A stretch of 64,000 nt of DNA from Gammaproteobacteria bacterium (lineage in GTDB: Bacteria > Pseudomonadota > Gammaproteobacteria > Burkholderiales > Thiobacillaceae): assembly GCA_018820765.1 (NCBI GenBank), contig JAHJNN010000017.1:124001-188000 (forward strand). The letters run 5' to 3'. A program made the position numbers and the translations under genes. The notes beneath the pieces were generated by a model. That model saw only the letters and a list, made by a program, of their open reading frames with translations, did not search any database and was not told where the DNA came from. Of this stretch, positions 1-9,445 are shown piece after piece (position 1 is the first letter of the stretch; every line of letters starts with the position of its first letter).

Positions 1-63
1 ATCCGCGTATTGTTTTAATTTCGATCGGGGCTGTGGCCTGTCGCCCCCTACCAGCTTTCCCAT
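1..63 (-). CDS. Partial gene at left edge, last known member of the kinase operon
   Basis: An ATG at 63 overlaps the stop of the kinase gene that ends at the same base (TGATG junction), and the frame stays open to the window edge for 21 codons (starts MGKLVGGDRPQPR). The same tight junction joins the upstream kinase genes, so this is probably the next gene of the operon. The visible residues match no family I can recognise. A response regulator would be the expected partner of the three kinases, but that is inference from context only. Confidence 0.5.
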   Translation of the reverse strand, partial: MGKLVGGDRPQPRSKLKQYAD

Positions 64-1058
64 CATGGCACCGCCGGGTTGTTGCATGGCAGCGACACGG
101 TAAACGTACTTCCTCTGCCCGGCTCGCTTTCCACGCCCACGCTGCCGCCGTTGGCCTGCGTCAGGTTCTTCACCACCACCAGCCCCAGGCCGACCCGGCG
201 CGCCTTGGTGGTGAACATCGGCTGGAACAATCTGGCCTGGTGTTCCGGCGTAATGCCGCTGCCGCTGTCCTGGATGCTGACCATCACGGTTTTCGCCGCC
301 CGATCTTCGGCCGCCTTGATTTCCAGCGTACCGCCGTCCGGCATCGCTTCCACGCCGTTGGTGATCAGGTTCCACAACACCTGGCGTATTTGCGACGGAT
401 CAACCCGAATGATGGGGAGAGTTTCAGGAATGTCCAGACGGACTGTGACGGAAGGCGGCACGTCGCACTTGTCCAGAACTTTCCCGATCAATGCTCCGAC
501 CCTCAGCGCCTCCGGGTGTGGGGGCTTGGTGCGCACGGCATCCAGCAGGTCGGACACGATGCGTTCCGCATCCGCGACCTCGTCCTTGATGATGCCGAGA
601 TATTCCCGGGTGGTTTCGTCCGCGTCGGTCAGCACGGCCTGAAGGAAATACACGGCGTTGTTTATCACCCCTAGCGGGTTGCGCAACTCGTGTCCCACCG
701 TATCCGCCACCTGGCCAAGCAGGGCCAGCTTCTCCTGGTGCACCAGCTCATCCTCCATTCGCCGTAGTTCCGCAGCGGTTTGCAGCGAAAGCTCTACCGT
801 CAGCCACACAAACAGGGCACCGAACAGAAGCACACCGGAAACGAGGGGTTCGTGCCACTCGGTTGGTTGAGTCCAAAGCACCGCGATGTAGCCCAGATAA
901 CCCGCGATGAAGATAAAAATCAATCCGCTGACGGCAAACCATTTCTTGCGAATCGATCCGGCCGGGAGCATCGCCAGCAGCTTGCGCAGCGAGGCAAGCG
1001 TGGCCAATTGAATAACCAGTCCGATCAGGGCGAAGGATAGGGAAAGGGAGAAAATCAT
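63..1058 (-). CDS. Membrane sensor histidine kinase (third of three in the operon)
   Basis: 331 aa. The N-terminus has about three hydrophobic segments (roughly residues 3-25, 42-62, 72-92) and no sizeable periplasmic domain. It continues into a coiled-coil linker, a HisKA domain with the phospho-acceptor motif VGHELRNPLG, and a HATPase_c domain with N box, G1 (DSGSGI) and G2 (GLGLVVVKN) motifs. The transmitter closely resembles those of the two kinases upstream, which points to duplication within the operon. It overlaps the preceding gene by 4 nt (ATGA). The lack of an obvious sensor domain suggests it senses within the membrane or works with its neighbours. No receiver domain is present, so a separate response regulator is needed. 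Confidence 0.9.
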   Translation of the reverse strand: MIFSLSLSFALIGLVIQLATLASLRKLLAMLPAGSIRKKWFAVSGLIFIFIAGYLGYIAVLWTQPTEWHEPLVSGVLLFGALFVWLTVELSLQTAAELRRMEDELVHQEKLALLGQVADTVGHELRNPLGVINNAVYFLQAVLTDADETTREYLGIIKDEVADAERIVSDLLDAVRTKPPHPEALRVGALIGKVLDKCDVPPSVTVRLDIPETLPIIRVDPSQIRQVLWNLITNGVEAMPDGGTLEIKAAEDRAAKTVMVSIQDSGSGITPEHQARLFQPMFTTKARRVGLGLVVVKNLTQANGGSVGVESEPGRGSTFTVSLPCNNPAVP

Positions 1059-2836
1059 GATGTCGGCACCTCCATAGCCGGAAGCGTGACGGTCACCCAG
1101 GTTCCATGGCCCGCTTCGCTTTCCACTTTCACCGTGCCTCCATTGGCCTCGATCAGATTTTTCGCCACCACCAGTCCCAGGCCGATGCCCCGCGCCTTGG
1201 TGGTGAACAAGGGCTGGAACAGCCTGGCCATGTTTTCCGGCGCGATACCGCTGCCGCTATCGCGCACGCTGATGACGATCTCCCCGGCCTGCGCATCCTC
1301 GCGCGCCCGTATTTCCAGCGTGCCGCCCTCCGACATGGCGTCGATGGCGTTGCTGACCAGGTTCCCGAACACCTGTTGCATCTGGGCGGCATCGGCCCGG
1401 ATGGCAGGAAGAGCGTCGGGAAGATCCATGGCAACGGCCACGCTGGCGGGCATGGCGCGTTTGCCCATCACCTCATCGAGCATTTCCGGCAGCCTGAACG
1501 TGGCTCGGTCGGGAGGCCGGGTGCGCACCGCATCCATCAGCGAGGCAACGATAAGCTCCGAGCGGGCGATTTCGGCCCGGATGATTCCCAGGTATTCCTT
1601 GACGCTGGCATCGGCCCCATCGAGCATCGTCTGCAGGAAATACACCGCGTTGCTCATCACTCCCAGGGGATTGCGCAGCTCGTGGCCCACACTGCCCGCC
1701 ACCTGTCCCAGCATCGCCAGCTTCTCCTTGCGTACCAGTTCGTCGCGGGTTTCCCGCAAGGTGTCGACCATGGCGTTGAAGCTGTTTGCCAGCTCGCCGA
1801 ACTCGTCCTTGCTGCGCACCGTCACCTTCTGGTCAAAGCGGCCCTGCTCCACCTGCCGCACGCCCTCGACCAGCGCGCCCAGCGGCCGTAGAAACAATCG
1901 ACCCAACACAACCAGCATCGCGGTCTGCAACAGCAGGATGGCCAACACAATGAACGCCGTCTTCCGCGCCATTTTCGTGATGGGTTCAAAAGCAATATCG
2001 AGCGGCCGTTCTATCCGCAAAATCCAGCCGCTGCCACGGTAATCCTTCATCCCACTTTGCTGCATCTCCACCACCAGCGCTGCGCCTTCGCCGTGGGAGG
2101 AACTGGCAGTCACCTCATAGGTAAGCGGCCCATTTCTCATTTCCGGTTGCGCAAGGGGCGGAATACGTAGCGGGGGATGCGGATCATTGCTGCGCCGGCC
2201 GATCACATCGCGCTTACGATCAAGCAGATGCGCTCTCGCAGCAGGGTCTATATAGTCAAGTATGCTCTGGACGGTGCCCCAGACGTATTGCGCAACCACC
2301 ACCCCCACCACTTTCTTTGCATCGTCCCTGGCGTAAACAGGGGCCGCAAAAATCACGAACGGCTGGTGGGTTGTTGGGCAGACGATCTGCCCCGAGTAGT
2401 AGATTTCGCCTTTCAGGGCATGATCAAAGCCGATTTTATTGATCGGGTAAGCCGAGATGTCCGTTGCTTCGCCCAGTGGCTTGGGGCCGAACAATGCACG
2501 CCCCGTTCGATCGAACACCATCAAGGCCCGCCAGGGTCCTGTCAGACGATCCCGCTCTTCCAGCTCGTCATCCAGTCGAGCCTGCACCGGATTGTCCGGG
2601 AGCTCCACTGCTTCCCGCAGCAACTCATCTGCCGCGATCATGCTCACGTCCTGATAGGCATGGTGCATGGCAGTATCGACCTCGCGCATGATGCTTTGGG
2701 CACTCTGGATCTCTTCGTCCACGATGCGTTCCCGCAATACGGCACGCGCCTCGAAGAACACGGCCGCGCCGAGCAGAGGCCCGACGATCAACGCCGCCGC
2801 AGCCGCGCTCAGTCCGATTTTGGTGGCGAAACGCAT
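1055..2836 (-). CDS. Sensor histidine kinase with large periplasmic (Cache-like) domain
   Basis: 593 aa. Start chosen at the ATG at 2836, which overlaps the upstream stop (TGATG); a longer frame to 3247 would run through the upstream kinase gene. Layout: transmembrane segment about 10-30, extracytoplasmic domain about 31-290 that looks like a double Cache fold, second transmembrane segment about 300-325, HAMP about 325-380, HisKA with VGHELRNPLG, and HATPase_c with DSGSGI and GLGLVVAKN. Cache domains usually bind small ligands in the periplasm. It lies between two kinases with very similar transmitters and has no receiver domain. The ligand is unknown. Confidence 0.9.
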   Translation of the reverse strand: MRFATKIGLSAAAAALIVGPLLGAAVFFEARAVLRERIVDEEIQSAQSIMREVDTAMHHAYQDVSMIAADELLREAVELPDNPVQARLDDELEERDRLTGPWRALMVFDRTGRALFGPKPLGEATDISAYPINKIGFDHALKGEIYYSGQIVCPTTHQPFVIFAAPVYARDDAKKVVGVVVAQYVWGTVQSILDYIDPAARAHLLDRKRDVIGRRSNDPHPPLRIPPLAQPEMRNGPLTYEVTASSSHGEGAALVVEMQQSGMKDYRGSGWILRIERPLDIAFEPITKMARKTAFIVLAILLLQTAMLVVLGRLFLRPLGALVEGVRQVEQGRFDQKVTVRSKDEFGELANSFNAMVDTLRETRDELVRKEKLAMLGQVAGSVGHELRNPLGVMSNAVYFLQTMLDGADASVKEYLGIIRAEIARSELIVASLMDAVRTRPPDRATFRLPEMLDEVMGKRAMPASVAVAMDLPDALPAIRADAAQMQQVFGNLVSNAIDAMSEGGTLEIRAREDAQAGEIVISVRDSGSGIAPENMARLFQPLFTTKARGIGLGLVVAKNLIEANGGTVKVESEAGHGTWVTVTLPAMEVPTS

Positions 2837-5800
2837 CAGTCCTCCTCGACGAACGAACGGGCTGCCGGGAGCGTCACGGTGAACATCGTCCCCTGGCCGA
2901 CCTCGCTCTGCACCGTGAGCGTGCCGCCATTGGCCTGGGTCAGATTCTTCACTACCACCAGCCCAAGCCCGATGCCGCGCGCCTTGGTGGTGAACAGCGG
3001 CTGGAACAGCCTCGGCAGAATATCCGGCGCAATGCCGGTGCCGGTGTCGCGCACACTGATGACGACCTGCCCCTCCGGTTTGTTTTCGACTGCCCGGATT
3101 TTCAGCTCGCCGCCTTCCGGCATGGCCTCCGCCCCGTTGCTGATCAGGTTGCGGAACACCTGCTGGATTTGCTGCGCATCCACCTGAAGCGGGGGAAGTG
3201 TTTGCGGAATGTCCAGGGTGACCGTCACGCTGGCAGGAATGGTGCACTTGCGCAGCGTCTGGCCGATCAGCGTCTCCACACCGACCGCTTCGGGACGTGG
3301 CTGCTTGGTGCGCACCGAGTCCAGCAGGTCGGACACGATGCGCTCGGAATCGGCGATTTCGTCCTTGATGATGTTGAGATATTCCTTGGTGGTCTCGTCC
3401 GCGTCCGACAACACGGTTTGCAGGAAGTACACCGCGTTGTTCATCACGCCCAGCGGGTTGCGCAGTTCGTGGCCGACGCTGCCGGCCACCTGTCCGAGCA
3501 CGGCCAGCTTTTCCTTGCGCACCAGATCCTCCTGCGCTTCCAGCAATTGCCGCGTGCGCTCCTGCACCTTGCTTTCCAGTTCTTCGTTCAGCTTGCGGAT
3601 TTCTGCTTCCGCGCGCTGGCGCTCGGAAACGTCCCGGGCAATCCCCATGATCAAATCGTGGCCCAGGGGGGTGACGCTGACATCCGCGCTGAAATACTCC
3701 CCGGATTTTGTGGCGACGCGCAGTCTGAGGCTCGGGATGGATTCACCGGCCAGCGCTTTCTGGAAGGCCGCGCCGGCGTCTGCCAAATCGTCGGCATGGA
3801 CGAGGGGCATAAATGGCTTGCCGATCCATTCTTCGGCTTTCCAGCCCGCCACCCTCTCGACTGCGGGGCTAATCGAACGGAACGTGCCGTCCGAATTCAA
3901 AAGAAAAATGATGTCGTTGGCATACTCAAAAATACTGCGGTAGCGTGCCTCGCTTTCGCGAATGCGTTCTTCCGCTTGCCTGCGCTCGGTCACGTCATGG
4001 AAGGCCCCGACCAGATAAGTGCGCCCCTCCAGAACGATGGGAGAAGCGCTGACATCGGCAAAAAACACCGACCCGTCCTTGCGTTTCACCGGCATATTTT
4101 GTGCCATTCGTATCTCGCCTTTTAGCTGGCGCTCAAACGTCTTTTGCACGCCGGCAAGCGCTTCCGCCGGATGGATATCCACCAGGCCGAGCCGGTACAC
4201 CTCTTCCATCGGGTAACCCAGCATGTCGCAGATCGCGCGATTCGCGATGACGAACTTGCGTGTTTGCACATCCGTCACCAGGATGCCGTCGACGGTGGCA
4301 TCGACGATCGCCCTGAATTTTCGTTCGGATTCCTCAAGCGCCTGCGCGGCCAGTTTGTGCCCGGTGATGTCTTCGTAAATACCCAGCAACCCGATGGTTT
4401 CATTCGCATCGTTGCGCAATGGCACCTTGGACGAGCGCAACCAGATTTCCCCGCCGTCCGGCGTGGTCTGCGGCTCATCGTAGGAAAGCTTGGGAGTATT
4501 GGAATCCATCACCAGCCGGTCATCGGCGCGATAAGTTTCAGCCTGGTCCTTCCAGCCCATGTCAAAATCGGTTCTGCCGGTCAGCTCATCCGGATGGGTC
4601 AATCCCGCATCTTTCGCAAACAAGGTATTGCAGCCCTGGTAACGCAAATCGCGGTCTTTCCAGAAGACACGCAGGGGAATGGTCTCGATAATCTGTGTCG
4701 TGAGCTCCTGTTGTTTGCGAATCTGTTCTGTCGCCAGAGTGGCCTCGGTGATGTCCTGCACCGTTCCCACCATCCGGATGGCTCGCCCGCCCTCATCAAA
4801 ACTGACTTCACCCTGCTCATGCACATGGCGTACGGTTCCATCCGGAAGCTGGATGCGGTGGTCCTGGCTGTAGGTCAGTCCCTGCTGCTCAAGCGCCTGC
4901 CGAATGCCCTCTTCCACGCGGTGCCTGTCATCTGGATGCACGAACTGCATGAAGGCTTCGTAAGTGGCCTCGGACTGCTGCGGGGCGAGGCCAAAGATAC
5001 GGTAGACCTCATCCGACCAACTCAGGGTGTCATTGACGATATCCCATTCCCAGCTGCCGAGATGGGCGATGTGCTGCGTCTCGTTGAGGCTAGCGGTGCG
5101 CTGTGCCACCTCCTGTTCCAGATGCGCACGGTGCTGCGCCAGCGTAGTGTCCCGCGCCTGAATTTGCGCCAGCATGTCGTTGAATTCCCGACCCAGCATC
5201 GCCACTTCGTCCTTGCCCTGGCTCTCTGCCCGCAACGCATAGTTCTTCTCGCTTGAAACGTGCCCCATCAAACCGACCAGTGCTGCCATGGGCCCCGTGA
5301 TGGTCGGGAGCAGGGTCATAATCAACAGCAACGCCAGGCCCAGGCCTGCCAAAGTGGAACCGGCCATCACGGCCACGCTCCACGCCATTTGCTGATGGAT
5401 GGGCGACAAACTGGAGCGCAAGTAAATCGTGCCAATCCGTTCGCGTCCAACATCTATCGCATGGATTACATCCAGATAGTTTTCCGTTAAGGCGTGCCCT
5501 GCGTGTGTGTGTGTGTGTTCCTCCGCGTCTATGTCTGCATGGGTATCTGAGTCTGTGTGCTCATCCGGATCCGTGGAAGGAAGCGTGTGCGTATATATCT
5601 GTTCCCCCTCAAGCAAGGCAGAGAAGGGGGGAGGCTCCCGGCCGGCTGCCACGAACGTGGCAAAGGGCCTGCCCTGTCTGTCATACAGCGCGGCAAACTC
5701 GATATTGTCGAAAGCACTGAGCGCTTCCAGGTTTTGCCCGGCCGACTTCGGATCGTTGAAGAGGAGGGCGGACGTGCTGTTGGAGGCGACGATGATCGCC

Positions 5801-5961
5801 TGGCTGTGGGTGATTTTTTCCAGGTCGTCGTGAGATACGGACCACTGGTGCCAGGTCGCGATGAGCGCTGCAAAAAACAGCGCTGCGCCCGCCGACAAAA
5901 AGGTAATGAGCGTGAGCTTGCGGCGGATGGACATGTCCCGGAACAAGGCGGCAAGTTTCAT
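2836..5961 (-). CDS. Multi-PAS sensor histidine kinase with His/Asp-rich periplasmic stretch
   Basis: 1041 aa, start ATG at 5961, giving a 4-nt overlap with the yfiR-like gene; the frame is open further upstream but only through that gene. Layout: transmembrane segment about 17-36, periplasmic sensor about 40-190, second transmembrane segment about 193-217, HAMP about 217-270, about four PAS/PAC modules (roughly 290-400, 415-540, 545-670, 670-795), coiled coil, HisKA (VGHELRNPLG) and HATPase_c (DTGTGI, GLGLVVVKN). Residues 125-156 of the sensor are rich in His, Asp, Glu and Thr (His at 125, 135, 141, 149, 151, 153, 156), resembling a metal-binding loop. Part of that loop is encoded by a (CA)8 dinucleotide tract. 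With the YfiR-like protein and TonB-dependent receptor upstream it probably reads a periplasmic signal; a metal is my inference. Confidence 0.9.
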   Translation of the reverse strand: MKLAALFRDMSIRRKLTLITFLSAGAALFFAALIATWHQWSVSHDDLEKITHSQAIIVASNSTSALLFNDPKSAGQNLEALSAFDNIEFAALYDRQGRPFATFVAAGREPPPFSALLEGEQIYTHTLPSTDPDEHTDSDTHADIDAEEHTHTHAGHALTENYLDVIHAIDVGRERIGTIYLRSSLSPIHQQMAWSVAVMAGSTLAGLGLALLLIMTLLPTITGPMAALVGLMGHVSSEKNYALRAESQGKDEVAMLGREFNDMLAQIQARDTTLAQHRAHLEQEVAQRTASLNETQHIAHLGSWEWDIVNDTLSWSDEVYRIFGLAPQQSEATYEAFMQFVHPDDRHRVEEGIRQALEQQGLTYSQDHRIQLPDGTVRHVHEQGEVSFDEGGRAIRMVGTVQDITEATLATEQIRKQQELTTQIIETIPLRVFWKDRDLRYQGCNTLFAKDAGLTHPDELTGRTDFDMGWKDQAETYRADDRLVMDSNTPKLSYDEPQTTPDGGEIWLRSSKVPLRNDANETIGLLGIYEDITGHKLAAQALEESERKFRAIVDATVDGILVTDVQTRKFVIANRAICDMLGYPMEEVYRLGLVDIHPAEALAGVQKTFERQLKGEIRMAQNMPVKRKDGSVFFADVSASPIVLEGRTYLVGAFHDVTERRQAEERIRESEARYRSIFEYANDIIFLLNSDGTFRSISPAVERVAGWKAEEWIGKPFMPLVHADDLADAGAAFQKALAGESIPSLRLRVATKSGEYFSADVSVTPLGHDLIMGIARDVSERQRAEAEIRKLNEELESKVQERTRQLLEAQEDLVRKEKLAVLGQVAGSVGHELRNPLGVMNNAVYFLQTVLSDADETTKEYLNIIKDEIADSERIVSDLLDSVRTKQPRPEAVGVETLIGQTLRKCTIPASVTVTLDIPQTLPPLQVDAQQIQQVFRNLISNGAEAMPEGGELKIRAVENKPEGQVVISVRDTGTGIAPDILPRLFQPLFTTKARGIGLGLVVVKNLTQANGGTLTVQSEVGQGTMFTVTLPAARSFVEED
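5503..5518. repeat. (GT)8 dinucleotide tract inside the kinase gene
   Basis: Eight GT units on the + strand, coding for alternating His-Thr in the periplasmic loop of the multi-PAS kinase. Gain or loss of one unit would shift the frame early in the protein (about residue 150 of 1041). Confidence 0.85.
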
Positions 5962-6509
5962 TGCCTCCCTCCCGCCGGCGGAACGATACGCGCCAGCTTC
6001 AACAGTTGCGAACTGAAGCCGAGCCTTGCCCGTGCCGCAGCCTCCCTGTTGATCTCGAAGCGCACCTTGTTCTCTTCCAGATAGAAATTGACCATCACGC
6101 CCTGCTCGGCGTAGCCAGGGCTGTCGCCTATCGTCAGCACTGAATAGTTTCCGATGCTTCCCAGAATGCGGTCGAGGTTGCCGCTTTCCGAGGCTGCAAT
6201 GAATAGCACGCGACATTCTTTCAGGCTGGTTCTGGCACTAACCGGCACAATCTCCCAGCTCAGTCTGCCGATCTGCTTACCCTGCAACACACCGAGCGTG
6301 CCGCCAAACGGGTCCCGGCCCAGCAGGCATAGTCTTGCACTGCCGGAAAATGGCGGGGCGGCAGGCCATTCGACGAATTTTGCGATGTTGTGAATGAACG
6401 CGGCCTTGACTTCGTATTCAGTGGGCGGCTCAGCCATGACGCCTGCGCAGGACAACACGGCCATGACGGCAAACGGAAGGGCAACGGCTTGTTTTTTATG
6501 TTTTTCCAA
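5958..6509 (-). CDS. YfiR-like periplasmic protein (DUF4154)
   Basis: 183 aa with a probable signal peptide (cleavage about residue 26, after VMA), then the YfiR/DUF4154 pattern: EYEVKAAFIHNIAKFVEWP near the N-terminus, a CLLGRDPFG segment, and VNFYLEENKVRFEIN towards the C-terminus. In Pseudomonas, YfiR is a periplasmic repressor of the membrane diguanylate cyclase YfiN. Here the neighbour is a membrane histidine kinase instead, with a 4-nt overlap, so the protein may gate the kinase sensor domain (inference). The gene follows the TonB-dependent receptor by 15 nt. Family identity is good; the partner is not shown by sequence. Confidence 0.85.
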   Translation of the reverse strand: MEKHKKQAVALPFAVMAVLSCAGVMAEPPTEYEVKAAFIHNIAKFVEWPAAPPFSGSARLCLLGRDPFGGTLGVLQGKQIGRLSWEIVPVSARTSLKECRVLFIAASESGNLDRILGSIGNYSVLTIGDSPGYAEQGVMVNFYLEENKVRFEINREAAARARLGFSSQLLKLARIVPPAGGRQ

Positions 6510-6524
6510 GACCGGCCTCGCAGG

Positions 6525-8555
6525 CTAGAAACGGTAATTCAATTTGAGGCGGTAGTTTCTGCCGTCCTGTTGAATCGCATCGATGGGGAGATGCTCTTCT
6601 CCCCCCGGGTCGGCATAGCGCTTGTCGAACAGGTTGTAGATGCTGGCGGAAAGCGTCATCCCCGGTGTCAGTTTTTCGCTGAGCAGGGTCAGGTTGGCAA
6701 GCAGATGCCCACCGACGGTGCCGCCGGCCAGGGTTTTCCGGCTGCTGGCATATTGAAGCTCCGCCCCGGCCCGCAGAATGTCGCCCCAAACCGGCGCGGA
6801 GAAATTGAACTTCGCCAGATGCCTGGGCGAGTTGACGAGTGTGGCGCCCGTTTCGTGTTCGCTGCTGATCTGCCAGGCATAGCTCGTGCGCAGCCGCGTG
6901 CCGCCGTCCCACTGGCGCTCAGCCTCGAGTTCGATGCCCCGGGCGTCCACCTCGCCCGCGTTGGTGAAAACCTGCAGTCCATCCACGGGGTCGGTGATCA
7001 GGTTGATGTTGTTGCTGATCCGGTTGAAGTAGGCATCGGCGGTCAGGCGGAAATTGGGCAGGACCTGATGTTCGATGACGAACTCGTAGGTGGTGATCTC
7101 CTCCGGATCGAGGTCGGGATTCGCCTTCGAGGTGCCGGCCGCCGCGTAGTACAACTCATAGGCATTGGGTGCACGGAAGGCCGTGCCATAGAGCAGTTTT
7201 AGGGTTGTCGCAGCGACCGGGTTCCAGATGAGTCCGAGGCGAGGATTGAGCGTGCCGCCCACGGTGGAGTAATCGTCGAAACGCAGTCCGGCATTGAGCC
7301 GCACACTCCTGCTCAGGCTTATTTCATCCTGGACGTACACGCCGGTGCGCGTGCTGTTGCGTCGGTCGTCCAAGTACAGCGCATAAGGCGCGATATCGAA
7401 ATTGATTTGATCCTGGCGGAAATTGTCCTGATATTCCGCACCCACGACGACTTTGTGTTTTTGCAGGCGGCCAACGAGCTTCACCTCGGTGCCCCACCAC
7501 GCTCCCCAGGTTTCATCCTTGTTAAGCGCGACAGCGTAAGGGTAGATTCCATCGAATGAATAGCTTCCCCGGAACACATGAGCGGAAATGTCCCAGCGTT
7601 GGTCCAGCCCGCCGTAGTAAGCGAGATCGACGAACGCGGAGCCATCGCTAAACTCTGTATGGGGATCGTTGAATAGCGTGGAATAAAAAGCGGTGGGAAC
7701 GGCCTTGTCGCGGCTGGAATAACCACCCGTCAACGTGAAACCGGCATAGGCCAGCTTGCCGAAGAAGCTGTCGTAGCGGTCGCCGTCCAGATTTCGGGCG
7801 ATGCCGTTGTTGGTGATCGGCGTATCGTATTCGGGGAAGAACAAATCCTGCCCGCGGCTGCGATAGCGCGATGCCGACAGCAACAGTTCGGCGCCGTTTT
7901 CATAGCGTTTTCCGTAGCTCAGCCGCTCCTTGTCGGTACCGAAGCTGGCAAGTTCACCCGACGCTTCAAGCCCGTCGATGTCGTTCCCGCGCTTGGTGGT
8001 GATGCTGATGACGCCGAGCACGGCATTGCTGCCGTAAATGGAGGAACCGGGACCGCGCACGATCTCGATCCGGTCGATGAGGTCCACGTCGACCAGCGAC
8101 TCCGACCCGATGGAAGCCTGATCGTAGACGGGATCGTTGAGGCGGTAGCCGTCCAGCAGCAGCAGCACGCGGCTGTTGTAGTCGCCCGACCGGCCGGAAC
8201 CCCGCACGCCCAGATACGAATACGTACGGTCATAGGCGACGTCCATGCCGCGCACGCTTCTCAAAACATCGGCCAGCGTACGGTAGCCATAAGCCTTGAT
8301 GTCCGCGGCCGTGATGATGGTCACGGCGGACGGTGCCTCGGTGGTTTTCTGGGTGAACTTGCTGGCGCTGTAAACCTCGACTGAGAGCAGTTCCTCGATG
8401 GATAGATGGGTCAGGTCTGTCTGGGCATCCGGCGGATTCGATTCGGCCGCAGCCTGAATGGGCAGGGCCGTGCCAAGGGCGATGCCGATGACCAGAACCG
8501 AGGAAATGGAACGGGGAAACCCCGCGATTGCTTTCGTCAGAAACCCCACCCTCAT
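6525..8555 (-). CDS. TonB-dependent outer-membrane receptor
   Basis: 676 aa. N-terminal signal peptide about 1-37, then LSIEELLSVEVYSASKF (a TonB-box/plug onset seen in this receptor subfamily), a plug domain with IYGSNAVLGVISITTKRG at its end, a 22-strand-type barrel with repeated aromatic-ended strands, and a C-terminal Phe (LKLNYRF) as expected for barrel insertion. A strong Shine-Dalgarno (AGGGGGC) precedes the ATG. It is the first gene of the operon receptor-yfiR-kinase-kinase-kinase. The substrate cannot be read from sequence; the His-rich kinase sensor downstream hints at a metal or metal chelate. No cobalamin riboswitch was found upstream. Confidence 0.92.
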   Translation of the reverse strand: MRVGFLTKAIAGFPRSISSVLVIGIALGTALPIQAAAESNPPDAQTDLTHLSIEELLSVEVYSASKFTQKTTEAPSAVTIITAADIKAYGYRTLADVLRSVRGMDVAYDRTYSYLGVRGSGRSGDYNSRVLLLLDGYRLNDPVYDQASIGSESLVDVDLIDRIEIVRGPGSSIYGSNAVLGVISITTKRGNDIDGLEASGELASFGTDKERLSYGKRYENGAELLLSASRYRSRGQDLFFPEYDTPITNNGIARNLDGDRYDSFFGKLAYAGFTLTGGYSSRDKAVPTAFYSTLFNDPHTEFSDGSAFVDLAYYGGLDQRWDISAHVFRGSYSFDGIYPYAVALNKDETWGAWWGTEVKLVGRLQKHKVVVGAEYQDNFRQDQINFDIAPYALYLDDRRNSTRTGVYVQDEISLSRSVRLNAGLRFDDYSTVGGTLNPRLGLIWNPVAATTLKLLYGTAFRAPNAYELYYAAAGTSKANPDLDPEEITTYEFVIEHQVLPNFRLTADAYFNRISNNINLITDPVDGLQVFTNAGEVDARGIELEAERQWDGGTRLRTSYAWQISSEHETGATLVNSPRHLAKFNFSAPVWGDILRAGAELQYASSRKTLAGGTVGGHLLANLTLLSEKLTPGMTLSASIYNLFDKRYADPGGEEHLPIDAIQQDGRNYRLKLNYRF

Positions 8556-8912
8556 CTCAGCCCCCTGGATGTGTGTTGTTTTACTTTACTGAAAAGCCCC
8601 TGATACATCCGGATCGACTGCCAGACACCTCCAGGCTGGGCACATGGGTGGCAGGAAGCCAGCAAGTCACGAGATGAAGTGCCCCCTGCAGACTAGCAAG
8701 AGAGGGGGTTAATGCAAGAAGGCGCTGCAGACTCCCCGGGTACAGATTGCACACATTTCGTGCGGCAGGGTGAAAACTCGCTCGGCACACGCCGACAGGA
8801 TCCGCTGCGCGGTATCGTAAGAGAAGTAGCTATAGCAAGGCCGTACTCTGATGGATAGACATCAGCATGCGGACCCGGCTACTTCATATGGGTTTTAAAT
8901 ATTTACGCACTC
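8556..8912. other. Intergenic region upstream of the receptor operon
   Basis: About 357 nt without a convincing gene. It must hold the promoter of the minus-strand receptor operon, but I could not place a clear -35/-10 or -24/-12 pair. I found neither a B12-box-like sequence nor a Fur-box-like palindrome. Confidence 0.5.
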
Positions 8913-9327
8913 ACGCCCGCCGCCTGCTGGTCGGCGTGATAGCTCGATCGCACCATCGGCCCGCAGGCGGCGTGATTGAAGCCCATCGCCAGCGCTTCCT
9001 GCTCGAACTGCGCGAAGCGCTCGGGGGTGACGAAGCGCAGCACCAGCAGATGGTGCTGCGAGGGTTGCAGGTACTGGCCGAGCGTCAGCATGTCGACGTC
9101 GTGCGCGCGCAGGTCGCGCATCACTGCAGGATTTCCTCGTCCTCCTCGCCAAGCCCCAGCAACAGGCCGAACTTGGTGGGACTGTGTGGATAGCGCGCCT
9201 TGAAATCCTTCAGCAGCTTCAGCGAATGCGCATAGTCGGCGCCAGGGCGTGCCGCTTTGTATAAACGGTTCGAGGTTGTGGTTCATCACATCCGGCGTTG
9301 AATTGCCGACAGCAGCGTCGAGCATTG
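8913..9327 (-). pseudogene. Decayed duplicate of the lipA 3' end
   Basis: This stretch is a degraded direct repeat of the last ~420 nt of the intact lipA gene (compare 10328-10750). Shared peptides include [34 protein letters not shown] and [16 protein letters not shown]. Small indels, such as an ~8-nt deletion near 9270, break the frame, and the radical-SAM half of the protein is missing, so it cannot be active. It lies on the same strand as lipA, with the PEP-CTERM gene between the copies. Confidence 0.9.
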
Positions 9328-9445
9328 CGCGCTGCGGGCGCACGAAACCGGAGCCGAGGCTAGGCGTGATGCGGCATACGCCTGTGCCGGCGGTTGGAAC
9401 GGGAATTGCGAAACAGTCCGCATCGATTGCACCCGTACCTCCGCC

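Noticed and set aside
8556..8900. Cobalamin riboswitch or Fur box before the TonB-dependent receptor
   Set aside because: No B12 box-like GCCACTG context and no Fur-type palindrome on the minus strand.
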